DNA of 64,000 nucleotides. Origin: Primulina eburnea. Taxonomy: Eukaryota > Streptophyta > Magnoliopsida > Lamiales > Gesneriaceae. The notes under the pieces were generated by a model that made no database searches, was not told where the DNA came from, and was given only the letters and a program-made list of their open reading frames with translations. Of this stretch, positions 9,954 to 22,300 are shown one piece after another (the first letter of the stretch is position 1; each line of letters opens with the position of its first letter). The translations under genes were made by a program, and so were the position numbers. The stretch covers positions 39,600,682-39,664,681 of the forward strand of contig NC_133104.1 of the NCBI RefSeq assembly GCF_022965805.1, in the 5' to 3' direction.

Positions 9954-11009
9954 GTTTTTTTGAGTTTGTTCGACAGCAATCTCCTTGAAGAATTGAGAGC
10001 AAATATTTGAAAGCCAGTCGGTTATTTTTCCTAGTTTCGGATTGGTGATTTGATTTGAGAAGCGAAGCATGATTCACCCTTGTCATCACAACTGCCATTT
10101 TCATTCAAGTGCCCTCTGGAGATGATAGACTGTGAAATAATCGACTCCTTCAGCTGAAACTTCTACCTACTTCATTTGAATGCCAACAACTGTCTCCATA
10201 GTTTTTTTTTGCTATTTTGACATTAAAGAGAATCATGTATACAACTCTCACCATTCATCAGACAGGGTAGGACTAGCAAGGATGAGAATGAAGCAGCTAG
10301 ATTTTCCATGTTTACTCTAGCTTATACATATTGAAAAGTGGGCAGACTGATGTTCTCCACGGATCTCTATTTCCGGCCTATGCATCTTGACATTGTGTAG
10401 CTAATGCAGCATTTAGTTAAAAAGTTCCCAGATTTTACATTTCATATTTGAATCGGATAGATAAGTTCTTTATTTTTCGGACTGTCTGGTTTTATGAAAA
10501 GGATTATCTTTAGTTACTTAAATCTGTATAGGATTCGAACTGAGGTTTTTGTGTGTTTTAGACACACAAAGTTTTGTTCTCTATGATGGCTATGGGCTGA
10601 TCAATCAAGTGTATTGACTGAACTTCTGGACTTTTACACTGTAATGCATGTTATAAAACAGCAAGGGATCGATCATTCGGGGAAGATCGAATGCTTTTGC
10701 TTTACGGCCTGTGTTGTTGAATAAGATTGTCATTTGAATACCAACGTTCATGTGTTGTATATTATTGTAGTTATCGTCTCTGTGTGTTCAATAAAGTCAA
10801 GAAAGGTTAATTATGTTTTACGAACACAAGGTTACACTGTATGATTGTTAGTTTGACAAATGTTGTTAATGTTTTTGGTCCAAATTTGTTTGATTTTTCA
10901 AAACACTCTCTCGTTATAATAATGGCTTTTGACCAAACACGAGGAATTTCGCACGGTTCATCGAATACATTCTACACTAAATAAAAGTGCTTCATTTTGT
11001 CGATTTCGT

Positions 11010-11011
<2 letters not shown>

Positions 11012-11063
<52 letters not shown>

Positions 11064-11093
11064 GCTTCAAAAATAATAATAATAATAATAATA
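11012..11093. repeat. (AAT)n microsatellite
   Basis: About 17 AAT units (11012-11062), then a short interruption and about 7 more (11072-11093). Confidence 0.95.
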
Positions 11094-11241
11094 AAAGCAG
11101 AAAACATTTTCGTGTCACGCCTTGAACTATAAAATAATGTTCCCGAACTCGAAAAATATGGAGGTACAAAAATAATCGATGAAAATTATTTTAAAAAAAT
11201 AATGTTGAGCTTCAATTTTCATGTTCTTGGATAATTAATAT

Positions 11242-11425
11242 GAAGTAGGGCTCTTGTGAGATAGTCACACGAATCATTATCTGTGAGCCGAGTCAACCCT
11301 ACCGATATTCCAAATAAAAAGTAATAATCTTAGCATAAAAATTAATATTTTTTCATGGATGACTCAAATAAGATATCTGTCTCATAAAATACAACTCGTG
11401 AGATCATATCGCACAAGTTTTTGTC
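11242..11425 (-). repeat. GTGAGACGG MITE family, copy 2
   Basis: In plus orientation it begins GAAGTAGGGCTCTTGTGAGA and ends AAGTTTTTGTC, the reverse complement of the family consensus. It is flanked by ATTAATAT on both sides (11234-11241 and 11426-11433), a clear target duplication. Confidence 0.85.
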
Positions 11426-12806
11426 ATTAATATATACGTGGATCTATCAAGATTGCGAGCTAGATATCTTTTGTTCATTATTTAAAATTTCGAGTACAAA
11501 TTAAATAGGTAAAATTGTAAATTTGGGATTGGATGTTTTTTTTTTTGTCATTTTATTCCGTCTTTTATGTTAACAAATTTAAGTTTTATTCCATTTTTTT
11601 TATTTCTTTTTATTGCAGTTGTAGTATGTTTTCTACGTGACACTAGAGTGTGGAATGTTATATAACTTCTTCAATTAAAAAATAATTAGAATTGAAAAAT
11701 AAAATATCAAATTGTCAAAAATAAAAGATAAATGACTGAGATTTAATTATGATAAATAGGGATGACAATAAGCTAGTATTAGATAAGATATCATTCTCAT
11801 TTATTATATTCATATTCATTCCGATCGGATATTTAATTTCATCTTCCTTCATCCACATACTAATCGATAATGGTTAGATATTCATATTCTACCCAAATAT
11901 CACATTATCATATATAATTATTTTTTCTCGAATATCAGTAAGATTCTTTATGATCTGTTTCTATCCTCATATCTAATTACTCATTTATTTAATTGGGTAT
12001 AAAATCTCTTCCATATTCTCTTTCATTTTGATTTAATCTGATATTCCGGTCAAATGTTAATAGGATTCTTTAAAATCCATTTTTATCACTATATTCGAAA
12101 ATTCTCAATTCATACATAATTATCTATTCATTTAATTGAGCATAAAATATCCTTATATTCTTCTTCATTTATATTGGGTAACGGATTCTCTTCGATTCGG
12201 AAGAAATGGTTATCTCTAATGATAACACATATGACTAAATCAGCAGAAAATCGAACACCGATAAAAATAAAAAAAAAAGTTTTTCCCCAATTAAATATTA
12301 TTGGTAAGAAAACTCCAAAAGTATATATCACAATTACTACAATTAAATGGTGGTGGAGGATTGGGTGAAGTAGGTGAGTCACTTCCAGACAGAGAGTCAT
12401 GATCAAATCAAACCCATGCAACGAAATTTAGTGTCACATAAAATAATTTTAAATTATAATTTAAAAAAAATATATTTAATTTTAAACACAATCTTTTAAT
12501 AAAAGTACAAAATCTCCACATTTTTCATCCAATTAGCCTCTCAATTCAATTCTTGATGCCCTTACCTTTTGGATAAGGTTGTCTTAAAAATCATGATATC
12601 TTATTTAATTCAAGAAAACAATTATTTTATATTTTAAAAAAGAGAACTATTATTTTTCATTATTATATGCCACATGGAAGATGATATATAGAGTGGGAAA
12701 TTAAAATTTTACATAGACAAAAAATTGCTGAAATTCTTATAATATTGACGTTTATAAATGAAAGTAATCTATAATTAAACTTCTTAAGAATAAAAATTAA
12801 CTTTTG

Positions 12807-12935
12807 AGCATGAGAAATATCCGAGTTGGTGAAATAATTTAATCGTTAGATCAATAACTAAAAGTTCGATTTCATCTATCAATATTTTTTTGAACGAAAT
12901 TGTTGTCAAAATTTTAAAATGTTATGGGGAAAAAA
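12807..12935 (+). mobile_element. tRNA-derived SINE with target duplication
   Basis: About 129 bp. It has a pol III A-box-like stretch (TCCGAGTTGGTGAAAT), a B-box-like stretch (AAAGTTCGATTTC), and ends in a run of eight As. AACTTTTG occurs directly before (12799-12806) and directly after (12936-12943), as expected of target-primed insertion. Confidence 0.55.
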
Positions 12936-13342
12936 AACTTTTGTATATAGTAAAGGTATCACAATATTCATTTTCTTTAATTTTTTAAGAAAAATCTAAT
13001 ATGTAAGAAATACAAAACAGGAAGAAAAATATTAATATTTTATTGATACTGTCGGTTTTTGACGACTTTAATTAATTTCTTCGAGATATTTTCATACGCA
13101 GAAGATAAACAGTACATTGTGGATTAAATTTGCAACACCACCAATAATTTAATTTGCTCAAGGTTGAAACAATAAATCAAGGTAACCAAATAACTCGAAT
13201 CCTCTCTTATTATGAAATAACTGAAGAAATACAAAGGGGGGCATGCAGAAAAATTACTCAAAACAAGATTAAATATGATTAATTAATATCATTAATATTC
13301 TGTATCAAGATATCGCTAATTGGAGTTTTAATGCACACAGGA

Positions 13343-13919
13343 TTAATTAATATTATTCCCGGAAAATTTCTTTTGAAATTCAGACAGCAAAGCAAGGTTC
13401 TCTTGGTGGAGAAGAGTGGCTTTCTTCCTTAACTTTTCGTTCTCTTCGAGGATACTGATGTTCTCCATGTACAGCTTTATGTTCCTTAATTGGATATCAT
13501 ACTTCCAACCTTCTCTTCACATTGTTTCCTTCTCCTGATCAATAATATTATATATTCATTGTATAAAATAAGTAAATATAAGCAAGCGTTGACTCGTCTC
13601 GTCGTGAGACCGTGCTATATATTAATCAAAAGAATACATATACATAATTAATCAAATTACCATTTATATACATACCTACAATTTGTGGTGATATTAATTA
13701 ATTAGAAAAAGAGACTAACAAAATCATATTCAATTCTATGTTTCTATATTTTCATTCAGAATTCGATACAATACTTCGCTAGCAACGACTTCGTATCCAT
13801 CACAAATAACATATATACCTCGTGAGCCTGTGGACGTGAACCCTAGTCCGCTTCTGGTTTCGCAAGGAGAAGAGATATTGCCTGTGCAGATGTAACCATT
13901 GAGTGGAACTAGTGCACAT
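13343..13919 (-). pseudogene. LITTLE ZIPPER (ZPR) microprotein gene with a one-base deletion
   Basis: Exon 1 (13919-13819) encodes MCTSSTQWLHLHRQYLFS... and ends at a GT donor in phase 2. Exon 2 starts at 13534 after CAG and continues RRRKQCEEKV. At about 13505-13509 the frame breaks: one more base would give W-K-Y-D-I and then the hallmark leucine zipper (KLYMENISILEENEKLRKKA, TLLHQENLALLSEFQKKF), which ends at TAA 13343. As read, the protein stops at 13486 after 49 residues, before the zipper. ZPR proteins are 60-100-aa microproteins that dimerise with and block HD-ZIP III transcription factors in leaf polarity and meristem control. Apart from this base everything is intact, so sequencing error or very recent loss are both possible; an internal start at MENIS could also yield the zipper alone. 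The gene is too short for ordinary ORF finding. Confidence 0.75.
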
Positions 13920-14658
13920 ACTGATTCAATTCAAGAATCTGTGGTTGAACTGTTCGATGAATGGAAACTATATATAACAAGATATAGCAAGAAATATAAG
14001 TCGGGATGAAAACGGTCTCTACTTAAATATGCAGCAAGTTGTGCGCAGGATTGTACATGAAGTTGGGGGGGAGTGTTTAATTTTCAAGAATGGTAATGAT
14101 GGCATAAGACAAATAGTCATGATTACTAAATTCTGCAGACCCATCTATCTATATGTAATCATAATCATGCATGAAGAGGGAAGCCAAGTTGGAAAATTGT
14201 TTTAGCATGTGTGGATTTTTGGTTCAAATTTGAATGGATCTATGTATATAACTAGAAATTTTGATTTATAATTATTACAAGGAATATTATATGTTTTTAG
14301 CAATTTGATTGTATTAATAATAATTACATAAAAAACAAGTTTGAATTCAACTTATAAATGTACATGTATGTTATTTGAAATTTTTTTATTATTAATTTTA
14401 GTCCTTTTTTTTAAATGAAATGAATAAAAAAATGATAAATATATAGTCAATTGAAACAGTGATAATAACTATTTGACAAGAAAATGAAATATGTACTAGA
14501 GAAATCTCAAGAATTTGTAGAACACAATACTGCATATATAACTTAGATAAATAGGAGATTTAAAGTAACTTTACATATTTTAATTCATGTTTTTTTTTTT
14601 ACAAGCCACTGAATTGGACAAATAGCAAATATGTATATTAGAAAATATTAAAAATAAA

Positions 14659-14831
14659 GCAAAAACTTGTGTGAAACGATATCATGTGTCGTATTTTGTG
14701 AAATATATCTCTTATTTAGGTCATCTATAAAAATTATTATGCTAAGAGTATTACTTTTTATTATGAATATCGGTAAAGTTTATCCGTCTCATAGATAAAA
14801 ATTCATGAGATCGTCTCACGAGAGGTAGTTT
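14659..14831 (+). repeat. GTGAGACGG MITE family, copy 3
   Basis: Starts GCAAAAACTTGTGTGAAAC and carries the central TTTTTATTATGAATATCGG and a GATCGTCTCACGAGAGG end. No clean target duplication is seen. Confidence 0.75.
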
Positions 14832-16084
14832 ATATAAGGCCAAAAATGTTTCACCATTTACACCAAGTTCAAAGGGTCTCCCCTTTCATTAGTAGTATTC
14901 TATCATCTCAAATATGTATATTGCATTTGTTTTTTGATTATCCAAACATAGATTGCACTTTTTTTTTTTATATAGTAGCATTTATTTTTTATTTTTGCTA
15001 ATATACCCATGTTGACTAAATTTTTTGAAAAGATGTGCAACAATTTATTGAATATTTAATGAGGAATTAAAGATAAAATGAAAAGCTTGTTTGGTGTGAA
15101 ATAAAATCATTTTCTAAATGACTTGTAAGTCATATGACATCAAATCTCAAATTTAGAACGAGATATCGATATCGAGACTCAATTACAACGAACTTCTTTC
15201 TCAAATCTAAGAAAAAAATATGTTAGGGACAGAGATAATGAAAGATATTTATTAAATTTGTGGAAGTACACAATTTTAAATTTTAGAGAGTAAAAATATA
15301 CATACTTTTAGCATGAGAGAAATGGTCAAAAATAAATTAATGTCATTTGAATTATGTGTGTATATAAAATTATAATGGATGTGGTGGATTATTATGAAGG
15401 GGCATGAAAGATCAACGCATGCGGGTTACTAACTCCTTCACCAATCCTCCGATTTCAGTCATAGTTTGACAATTTGTTGATCCGATATTATGACTAAATC
15501 TTATATTAATTCCACCACGACTTTCTAATATTTTATTCATAAAATTATATCAATTAGTCGACTCAATTACTACAAAATCTCGTGCTTACTTTTTATTATA
15601 TCAGTTTAGATATTACTTGGCGTGGATTATATATTCTCAAGTGTATATATATAAGTTTTGATATGTTGTATACTCAACGTGTATATTTATTTTAACGACT
15701 ATAGAAAAGAAGAAAGAGAACTACGATTTCATATAATAATAAATATCATGAAACAATATTCAAAGAAAATAATTAGTTTAGTAGCTAGAGTTACAGATTA
15801 AAGATTAAGAGAACTAATCTATTCTTACAAAGTAAATTAATTAAATTACTCTGTCACAATCAACTCTGATGTTAAGGTAAACTAATGCATACTGAGTAGA
15901 ATAATTTAGAGACAAAAAATATTTACGACAAAAAAATATTTCAATTCCAAAATGATAGTTTCCCTGAAATTTCTTTGAAACCACAATTTGAAAACATTCT
16001 AGAAGTTTAATTTTAATTGGCAATGCAAAAATATTTGGTAAAATTACAGGTCAAACAGAAACGTACATAATGTAACTTACATAA

Positions 16085-16286
16085 CGTATTTGTTAATTTT
16101 TTTCGAAAAAATTATAATTTTGGTATTGTGTATTTGTTTATCTACAATTTTGGTCATCTATGTTATCAAATTTAATTTAGTATCGTATTTTCTGATTTTT
16201 TTTTGACAATTTTAATCATTTTAACCTAGAGTGATGATATATTACTATACGCGTCAGCATCGTGTCGAAGAAAATGACTAAAATTT

Positions 16287-16341
<55 letters not shown>
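16085..16341. repeat. Inverted-repeat element fragment with (AT)n tail
   Basis: Positions 16085-16280 resemble the AT-rich family at 396-672 and 50064-50281 (TTTTGGTCATCTATG near one end, GACTAAAATTTT near the other). A 52-bp AT dinucleotide run (16290-16341) follows directly. Confidence 0.4.
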
Positions 16342-16343
<2 letters not shown>

Positions 16344-17619
16344 AATGATGCATTTCCTCGATAAAGATAATTCATTACCTGAGAAATGTATGATAATTAT
16401 GTACTTGGAAAATCTGAAGAGTCCAAGAAGTTAGTTTTGGAGTGCTCAGTTTGACCCAGCTTAACGTTGTTGATTAGTTTTTGAGAAAATAAAATAAAAT
16501 CGAATATATTCATTTATTTTGGGGAATTAAATAATATCTGATGAATACAAAAAGGAGTACTCGATTACGGAAGGAAAATGGGGCACCCGAAACAGCCTTT
16601 AAATATCATTACCTTTTACAACTTGAGAGAAATAATGTAAACTGCAATTAAAAAAAATAAAAAAATTGAAATTGTAGTCTTATAAATTAATTGATTTTTT
16701 AGACTTTACTTATGTAATTTGTTAAAATTTGGCTTTATCCAATTTTTTGGTCATTTATTTAGCCCAAAGCCACTAATTCATTAAATATTGTTCATTTGAC
16801 ATCAATGTTCTCTTACATGATTCATGTGACGAGAACAAAATATATATCTATATTACATATGACTATGGACTTCAGTAAAAAAAAGATCAAAAATGAAGAA
16901 AAAACATACAGTTACAAAACTTAAAATACAAATCCATCGTTAACATAACAAAAAATGAAAAAAAAAATACAATTTAAGTGAATAAAGTGCAAAATAATTA
17001 TTAACATAACCAGAAGTAAAAATTATAGTACCAAAAAATGTAATTTTTCCTCACTTACAAACCTAAAATTGAAATTTTCCTCTATGTATGATCATATATA
17101 CATATACATACATTATATAATATGTATGTATATGTATGGTGGCACAATTTTGATTGGGTTCGAGTCATTTGCAGAGTAAACTTCCACCTATCAATGATAT
17201 CGATGGCAAGCAAAATATGAGCTATATAATAATGGGATTTTGAAGAATACAAGAACCACTCAATCCTACACATACTTATGCCTTGTTTTACTACTAGCTA
17301 GCCACTGGTATTGTTATAATTATTATTCTTATTCCAATATAGAAAAATGAGAATTGAGTTGGGTTTTTGTGGTCAACAAGAGAATTAATGAAATTTTATG
17401 TGCCCTTTAAATTTTATTCCACAAAATTTTCAAGTGTTTTTGCAGAATTGAATTGCTCTTTTCCTGTCTATTTGGCATGGTTGCCATGACACTTTTTTTA
17501 TAACAAAAATTACTTTCATTTAAAAAAAAAAGTAAAAAGTGTGCGTTATAACTACATTAGGCATCCCAGGAGACATACATATAACATAACAAATGAAAAA
17601 CTAGAACTTAATTAGAACT

Positions 17620-18670
17620 ACAATAATACATGGGCTATAACAACATTGGAAGAATAAGTGAGAAGCTGATTCATCGCCTAATTGACAAAACACGCAAGTT
17701 TTAACACTAAGAAACCCTAATCTATCTCGTGTGAGTAGTTTCATGTGTGCTAGCAACCAAAGAATAAATTGATGCTTAGGTATAGGTTTTCAAGGCCATT
17801 TCGCACTTTCTTCAATGAAGAAGTTATAAGCCTTCGATAAACCCCCATTCGTGCTAAACCAACTGTTAAGTCTTTCCGCCACAGCTGTTATCGAACCATT
17901 AGAGCGCGCGATTTCGTCCCGAATAGATATAATCTGCTTAATCAAAGGTGATGATTCATCTTTATGCCAACCCTGATAGGCTAATACCAAACACCACCAA
18001 AGCAACTATAAATATGATTAACCCGCCTAATCCAAAGACTATCTTTCCTCATGTGGATTTTCCAAAGAGTTTTCGCAATCAGTGCTTTGTTCCAAGCTTT
18101 CAAGTTTTTCAGTCCAAACCCTCCATCGGCCAGTGGTTTGCATAACTTATCCCAAGCAATCGGTGAGTGCTTCGTTGGCCACACAAATTTTCGAATATCG
18201 AGTGAATGGAGTCAATTACGCATTTCAGTATAAGCAATATAGATAACCAAAAACATTGAACTCCTTGAATTACCACCCTTATCAACTCAAGTTTGTCAGC
18301 ATAAGATAAAGATTGTCGAGGCCAAGAACTAACGTTTCTTCCAATGTTGTCTACCAAAAGACTGTAATATGATGCTCTTAACTACCTCGCTGCAAGAGGG
18401 ACTCCCAACTCCCAAGCACCGAAAAGGCAACTCTCTCTGATTAAATCCAGTGATGTCAATGATATCTCGTCTTACATTTTCCTCAATACTAGCCATATAA
18501 ATATTATATTTCAGCAAGTAAACTCGAAGGCCAGTCATATCACCAAATTCGTTCAAGCATCGCATAATTATTCGAACCCTTCGCGCATCACCATACATGT
18601 GTATTTTCAATGGCCTTTCGTCCAAGTACCACCAAATGTGTCAAATAGTACCACAAGATATCGTCTTCGA
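17620..18670 (-). mobile_element. LINE (non-LTR retrotransposon) fragment: reverse transcriptase C-terminus and zf-RVT
   Basis: Translated pieces in several minus-strand frames follow the order of a plant L1-type ORF2. First come late RT and connection segments (CLNEFGDMTGLRVYLLKYN, then SYADKLELIRVVIQG, IAWDKLCKPLADGGFGLKN and AWNKALIAKTLWKIH). Then comes the zf-RVT tail (KHQFILWLLAHMKLLTRDRL, ending near 17640 with spaced cysteines and histidine). Frameshifts separate the pieces. The endonuclease, the RT active site and the 5' part are missing, so this is a dead 5'-truncated copy. Confidence 0.85.
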
Positions 18671-19391
18671 GACCCCACCCCGACCCGTCCCTAATTGTAA
18701 TTGTAATATATATATAAAAAAATCCATGTCTATCGGAATCGCCATCAACACCTTTCTTCTTCAAGATGTTTTGTACCTATGTTTCATCCATATAGGTGAG
18801 TGATTCGTGCGTAAATTTTTTCCCTAATTTGTTCGAAAACATTTGTTAAACATCTGCCAATATAAAACTTTTAGTGATAATTAATGGTTGAGCATAAAAA
18901 AAAACATCCCATTCAAATGAACGCAATTTTGTATCGCCTCTTTGCGAAGCTGCTCAATTTAAAAATATAATAATTAGCATACAATAATAAATTCGAGTCG
19001 GACTCGATATTTGAACACGACGCGATTATTTCAAAATTCGAATTATATATGAACTATTAAGAATGAAACAATGTTTTCTTAAGGTATAATAATATTATAG
19101 ATATTTGTGATCATAAAACATCTGTCCATCATAAAGCATAATAGTGCATATTGAGATTGCATGTTCATTTTTCTTGACATTTTTCCGAGTCGTTTAACTT
19201 GAATTGAATTGTCAGAAATATTTTTTAAATATCTAATGATTTTCTTCAAATTTAATATGTGAATATGTGATCTTTTGCCTGAGATGTAACACATGATGAT
19301 ACAATTACAATACCTTTTGTGGGATTCTTTTTATTCAAGATTCAATCAATTTCTGCACAAATATAGGAAAGAAACCCCCCATGAACAGTCT
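18671..19391. other. Intergenic, and 3' flank of the C2-domain gene
   Basis: AT-rich DNA between the LINE fragment and the C2-domain gene, likely holding that gene's 3' UTR at its right end. No other feature recognised. Confidence 0.5.
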
Positions 19392-22300
19392 TTACCAAGC
19401 AATGGTATCTCTTCTGCTCAAAGAAGGTGAAGAGTTAAATACCTCCTGCCCGAGCTCGTTTATCTTGTTGATCAGAAGCATCTTCTCTGTCTCGAGTTGA
19501 ACCATGTACTCTTCTTGAGTATCATGCAGAGTCTCAAGCTCGCTCAGTGATTTTGAAACACCTTCAAGATCGCTGTCATCGATCAAAGATTGAATTTTGA
19601 TCATCATCTGCTTCATCTGATCAATCCAAAAAGCAGGTCAGTCTTCGTAGAATAATAACTTCGCCAAGTTTTTCGTATGAAACATATTTATGAAAATTGG
19701 ATACGGCCACTTCCAATCTTTTATCCTCTACCATACAGATTGTACATGTTCCTCACTATCTTACCTGCTTTGAGATTTCATGGTGCAGTTTAGTTGGGGA
19801 TGACTCAGAATCTATGCTTGATTTCTTCTCTGATTCGGGAATTTTTTTGGTGATCTGGATGTGAATTTCACCTTTTTTTACTCCTTGCAGAGGTATCCAT
19901 TTTTCAGCCATCTGATTCGGAGCTAACATCTGGTATTCGACGACACAATCTCCTATATTGGTTGGGGGAAGCAACGCGTTGTGATCCTTGACATGCAACT
20001 CAAGGGGACTACCATCATCGGGGAATTCAAATGTTTGATGCCATTTTGGATCTAACGTTTTGTATACAACCTGCAAAAACATGGCCAAACAATAGTAAGT
20101 ATACAGTGGCAAGCCTCGAGTGGCAAAACACATGTAAAAGACTCAGACCTCGTACCTTAGTCCTCCTTTTAAGGTTTCCATAGTGAACACTCACAAATGG
20201 ATCGCTAGTTCCTCGGAGATCAGCTGCAACAAGATCTCTTGCTTCAATTAGAACAAGTTCAACCCAAGAATTGGCTGAACTCCCGTGTGACCCCTGAAAA
20301 TTACAAAGAAATTGCAATAAACGTCTCATACTCCAACTTCCCACTCTATAATGAATGTCCAGAAGTCTAAATCTTGAAAATCACTAATCGTTAACCGGAC
20401 TTTAGGTAGCTTAAGCTTTTTGATACATGTACCTTGGAATTTTCAGTATCGGCAACTTTCACCGTTTCTATGTGAAGATGCAGCTCTCCTGAACTGACTT
20501 TTTCGAGGGGAATCCATACATCTCTTATGGAACCTTCTACGAGTCCTTCCAAATTGACTCGAGCACTACCTATGTTATCATCGGTAAATGTCTCATCTGT
20601 ACAACATCTTATCTTCAAATATTCTCCGCCTGCAACCTCATCAAATTCAAACTTTTGATTCCAAATTGGGTTGGAAGAATGTGAAACACTTCTTGTTCTC
20701 TGAATAGCCTGGATCCAAATTTATCCAAGAATTTCATGTTAACTATCCATGAAAACCAAGCTCAAAATCTCGCTTATGAAGACAGTAGACGTAGATTGAA
20801 TCTATTAAATAATAATTAATGGTGGCAAAAGGAGAATTAATTATACTTTCCCATACTGCAATTTAACATAAGGGTCAGATTTCCCCATTTTGTCCTTCAG
20901 AACAAGATCATTCCCCTCAACCACCGTAATGTGAATTTTCCTTCCAGTTTTCGGGGAATAATTTGATATCCCATTCACTGGATGATAAGAGCCTCGACCA
21001 AAATTAGTCAGGCTATGTGTACCATCGGAAAATTGCCACTCTTTAAGTACAAGCTTCACAGTCAACTGCAAGATAGATAGGAAAGATATGTCTTAGAAAA
21101 TTCCAGCTTTATTGCATGCTAGATAGTGACGATGAAGAAACTTTTGACGTTATGTCCAGATAGAGCGATTTACCGAGAATTTGATATCCCCAGTTGTAAT
21201 GATTGCTTTTAAATATCGTGAAATTAACTAAACAAAATCCATTGATTCCAATATTTTAAAAAGAAATCCACTGATTCCAAATATGTAGCTAAAACTTAGA
21301 ATTTACTACTTTCATTTTGTTAAGAAACATTTTTGTGATCAAACTAGAAGCAAATGATTTCAAATCTGAGGTAAAACCTTCAATCAATATGATGTGACGT
21401 TATATAAGCAGCTTCATGTTCCTCATAGGTCTTCAAGAATATTAAATTTCAGCGAAATTACAATCATTATCAACAAAAAGAAAAAATGGCAACAAAAACA
21501 TACCTCTCCTGAATGAACCCCCTCAAAAGGAATAGTCATTTCAATTTCTTTTCCACAAAACTCAGCATGCTTGGCCATCACCAGGGAATCAGCCCCGATG
21601 GCCCAAAATATGGTTGAATCATCTGGAGCATATCTCATCTGCATTGGATTAGGAGAAAAAGTTGTCAAATTGGAACACAGATAAGTTAACCATAAATCAA
21701 ACACATCTAGCATAAAACAATACCTTAATTTCGCAGCTTGACAGATAGTCATATTTTACACTTCCAGGAGTGCATTCGTAAAGATTGAATTTAACAGTTC
21801 CTGCATTGTCATGTAGGATAAGATTGAATGTGGAGCCCCATTTAGGATTTGATCCCATACTCATGTTCGTTTTCCTAGTTAATTCCTCAAGTTCAACCTC
21901 TAAAATTGTTCGAAATTCTGTATTGGAGCTGCCATCTTCACAAGTATCTGTTGAAGAGTCTTTTTGTTTCCTGAAAGGGGAGCTCCTAGAATTAATCCGA
22001 CAAAGCTTACTGGCAGAGACCACTGTAACATATAATACGCCAGCCACAGCTTTCTTTTGTAAGTCTTCAGCTGGCAATGCAAGACACTGGCGTCGAGGTT
22101 CGACCATCCTCTTATTCAATGTATCCGTAGTAATTTTAACCTTAAAAAACAAAAACGAAACAGGTATTTCTATAATTGGAGATGCCTAAAATTATTGTTG
22201 GAATGTTTGTGATGTGACTGTCCCTAAATTTTATTAAATTTTATGGACACTTTCCCCACTGGTCTAACACTTTTATGAGAAGAGTACAATGTCGTGTCTA

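Larger units (their letters stand above)
9954..13342. other. BASS 3' flank and intergenic DNA
   Basis: The first few hundred bases are of mixed composition and may hold the rest of the 3' UTR. After about 10.9 kb the DNA is AT-rich and contains (AAT)n repeats, MITE copy 2 and a SINE. No protein-coding gene is seen. Confidence 0.6.
13920..17619. other. ZPR upstream region and intergenic DNA
   Basis: AT-rich DNA with MITE copy 3 (14659-14831) and a repeat with an (AT)n tail (16085-16341). The first few hundred bases should include the ZPR promoter, but no element in it can be assigned. Small ORFs here have no recognisable content. Confidence 0.6.
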
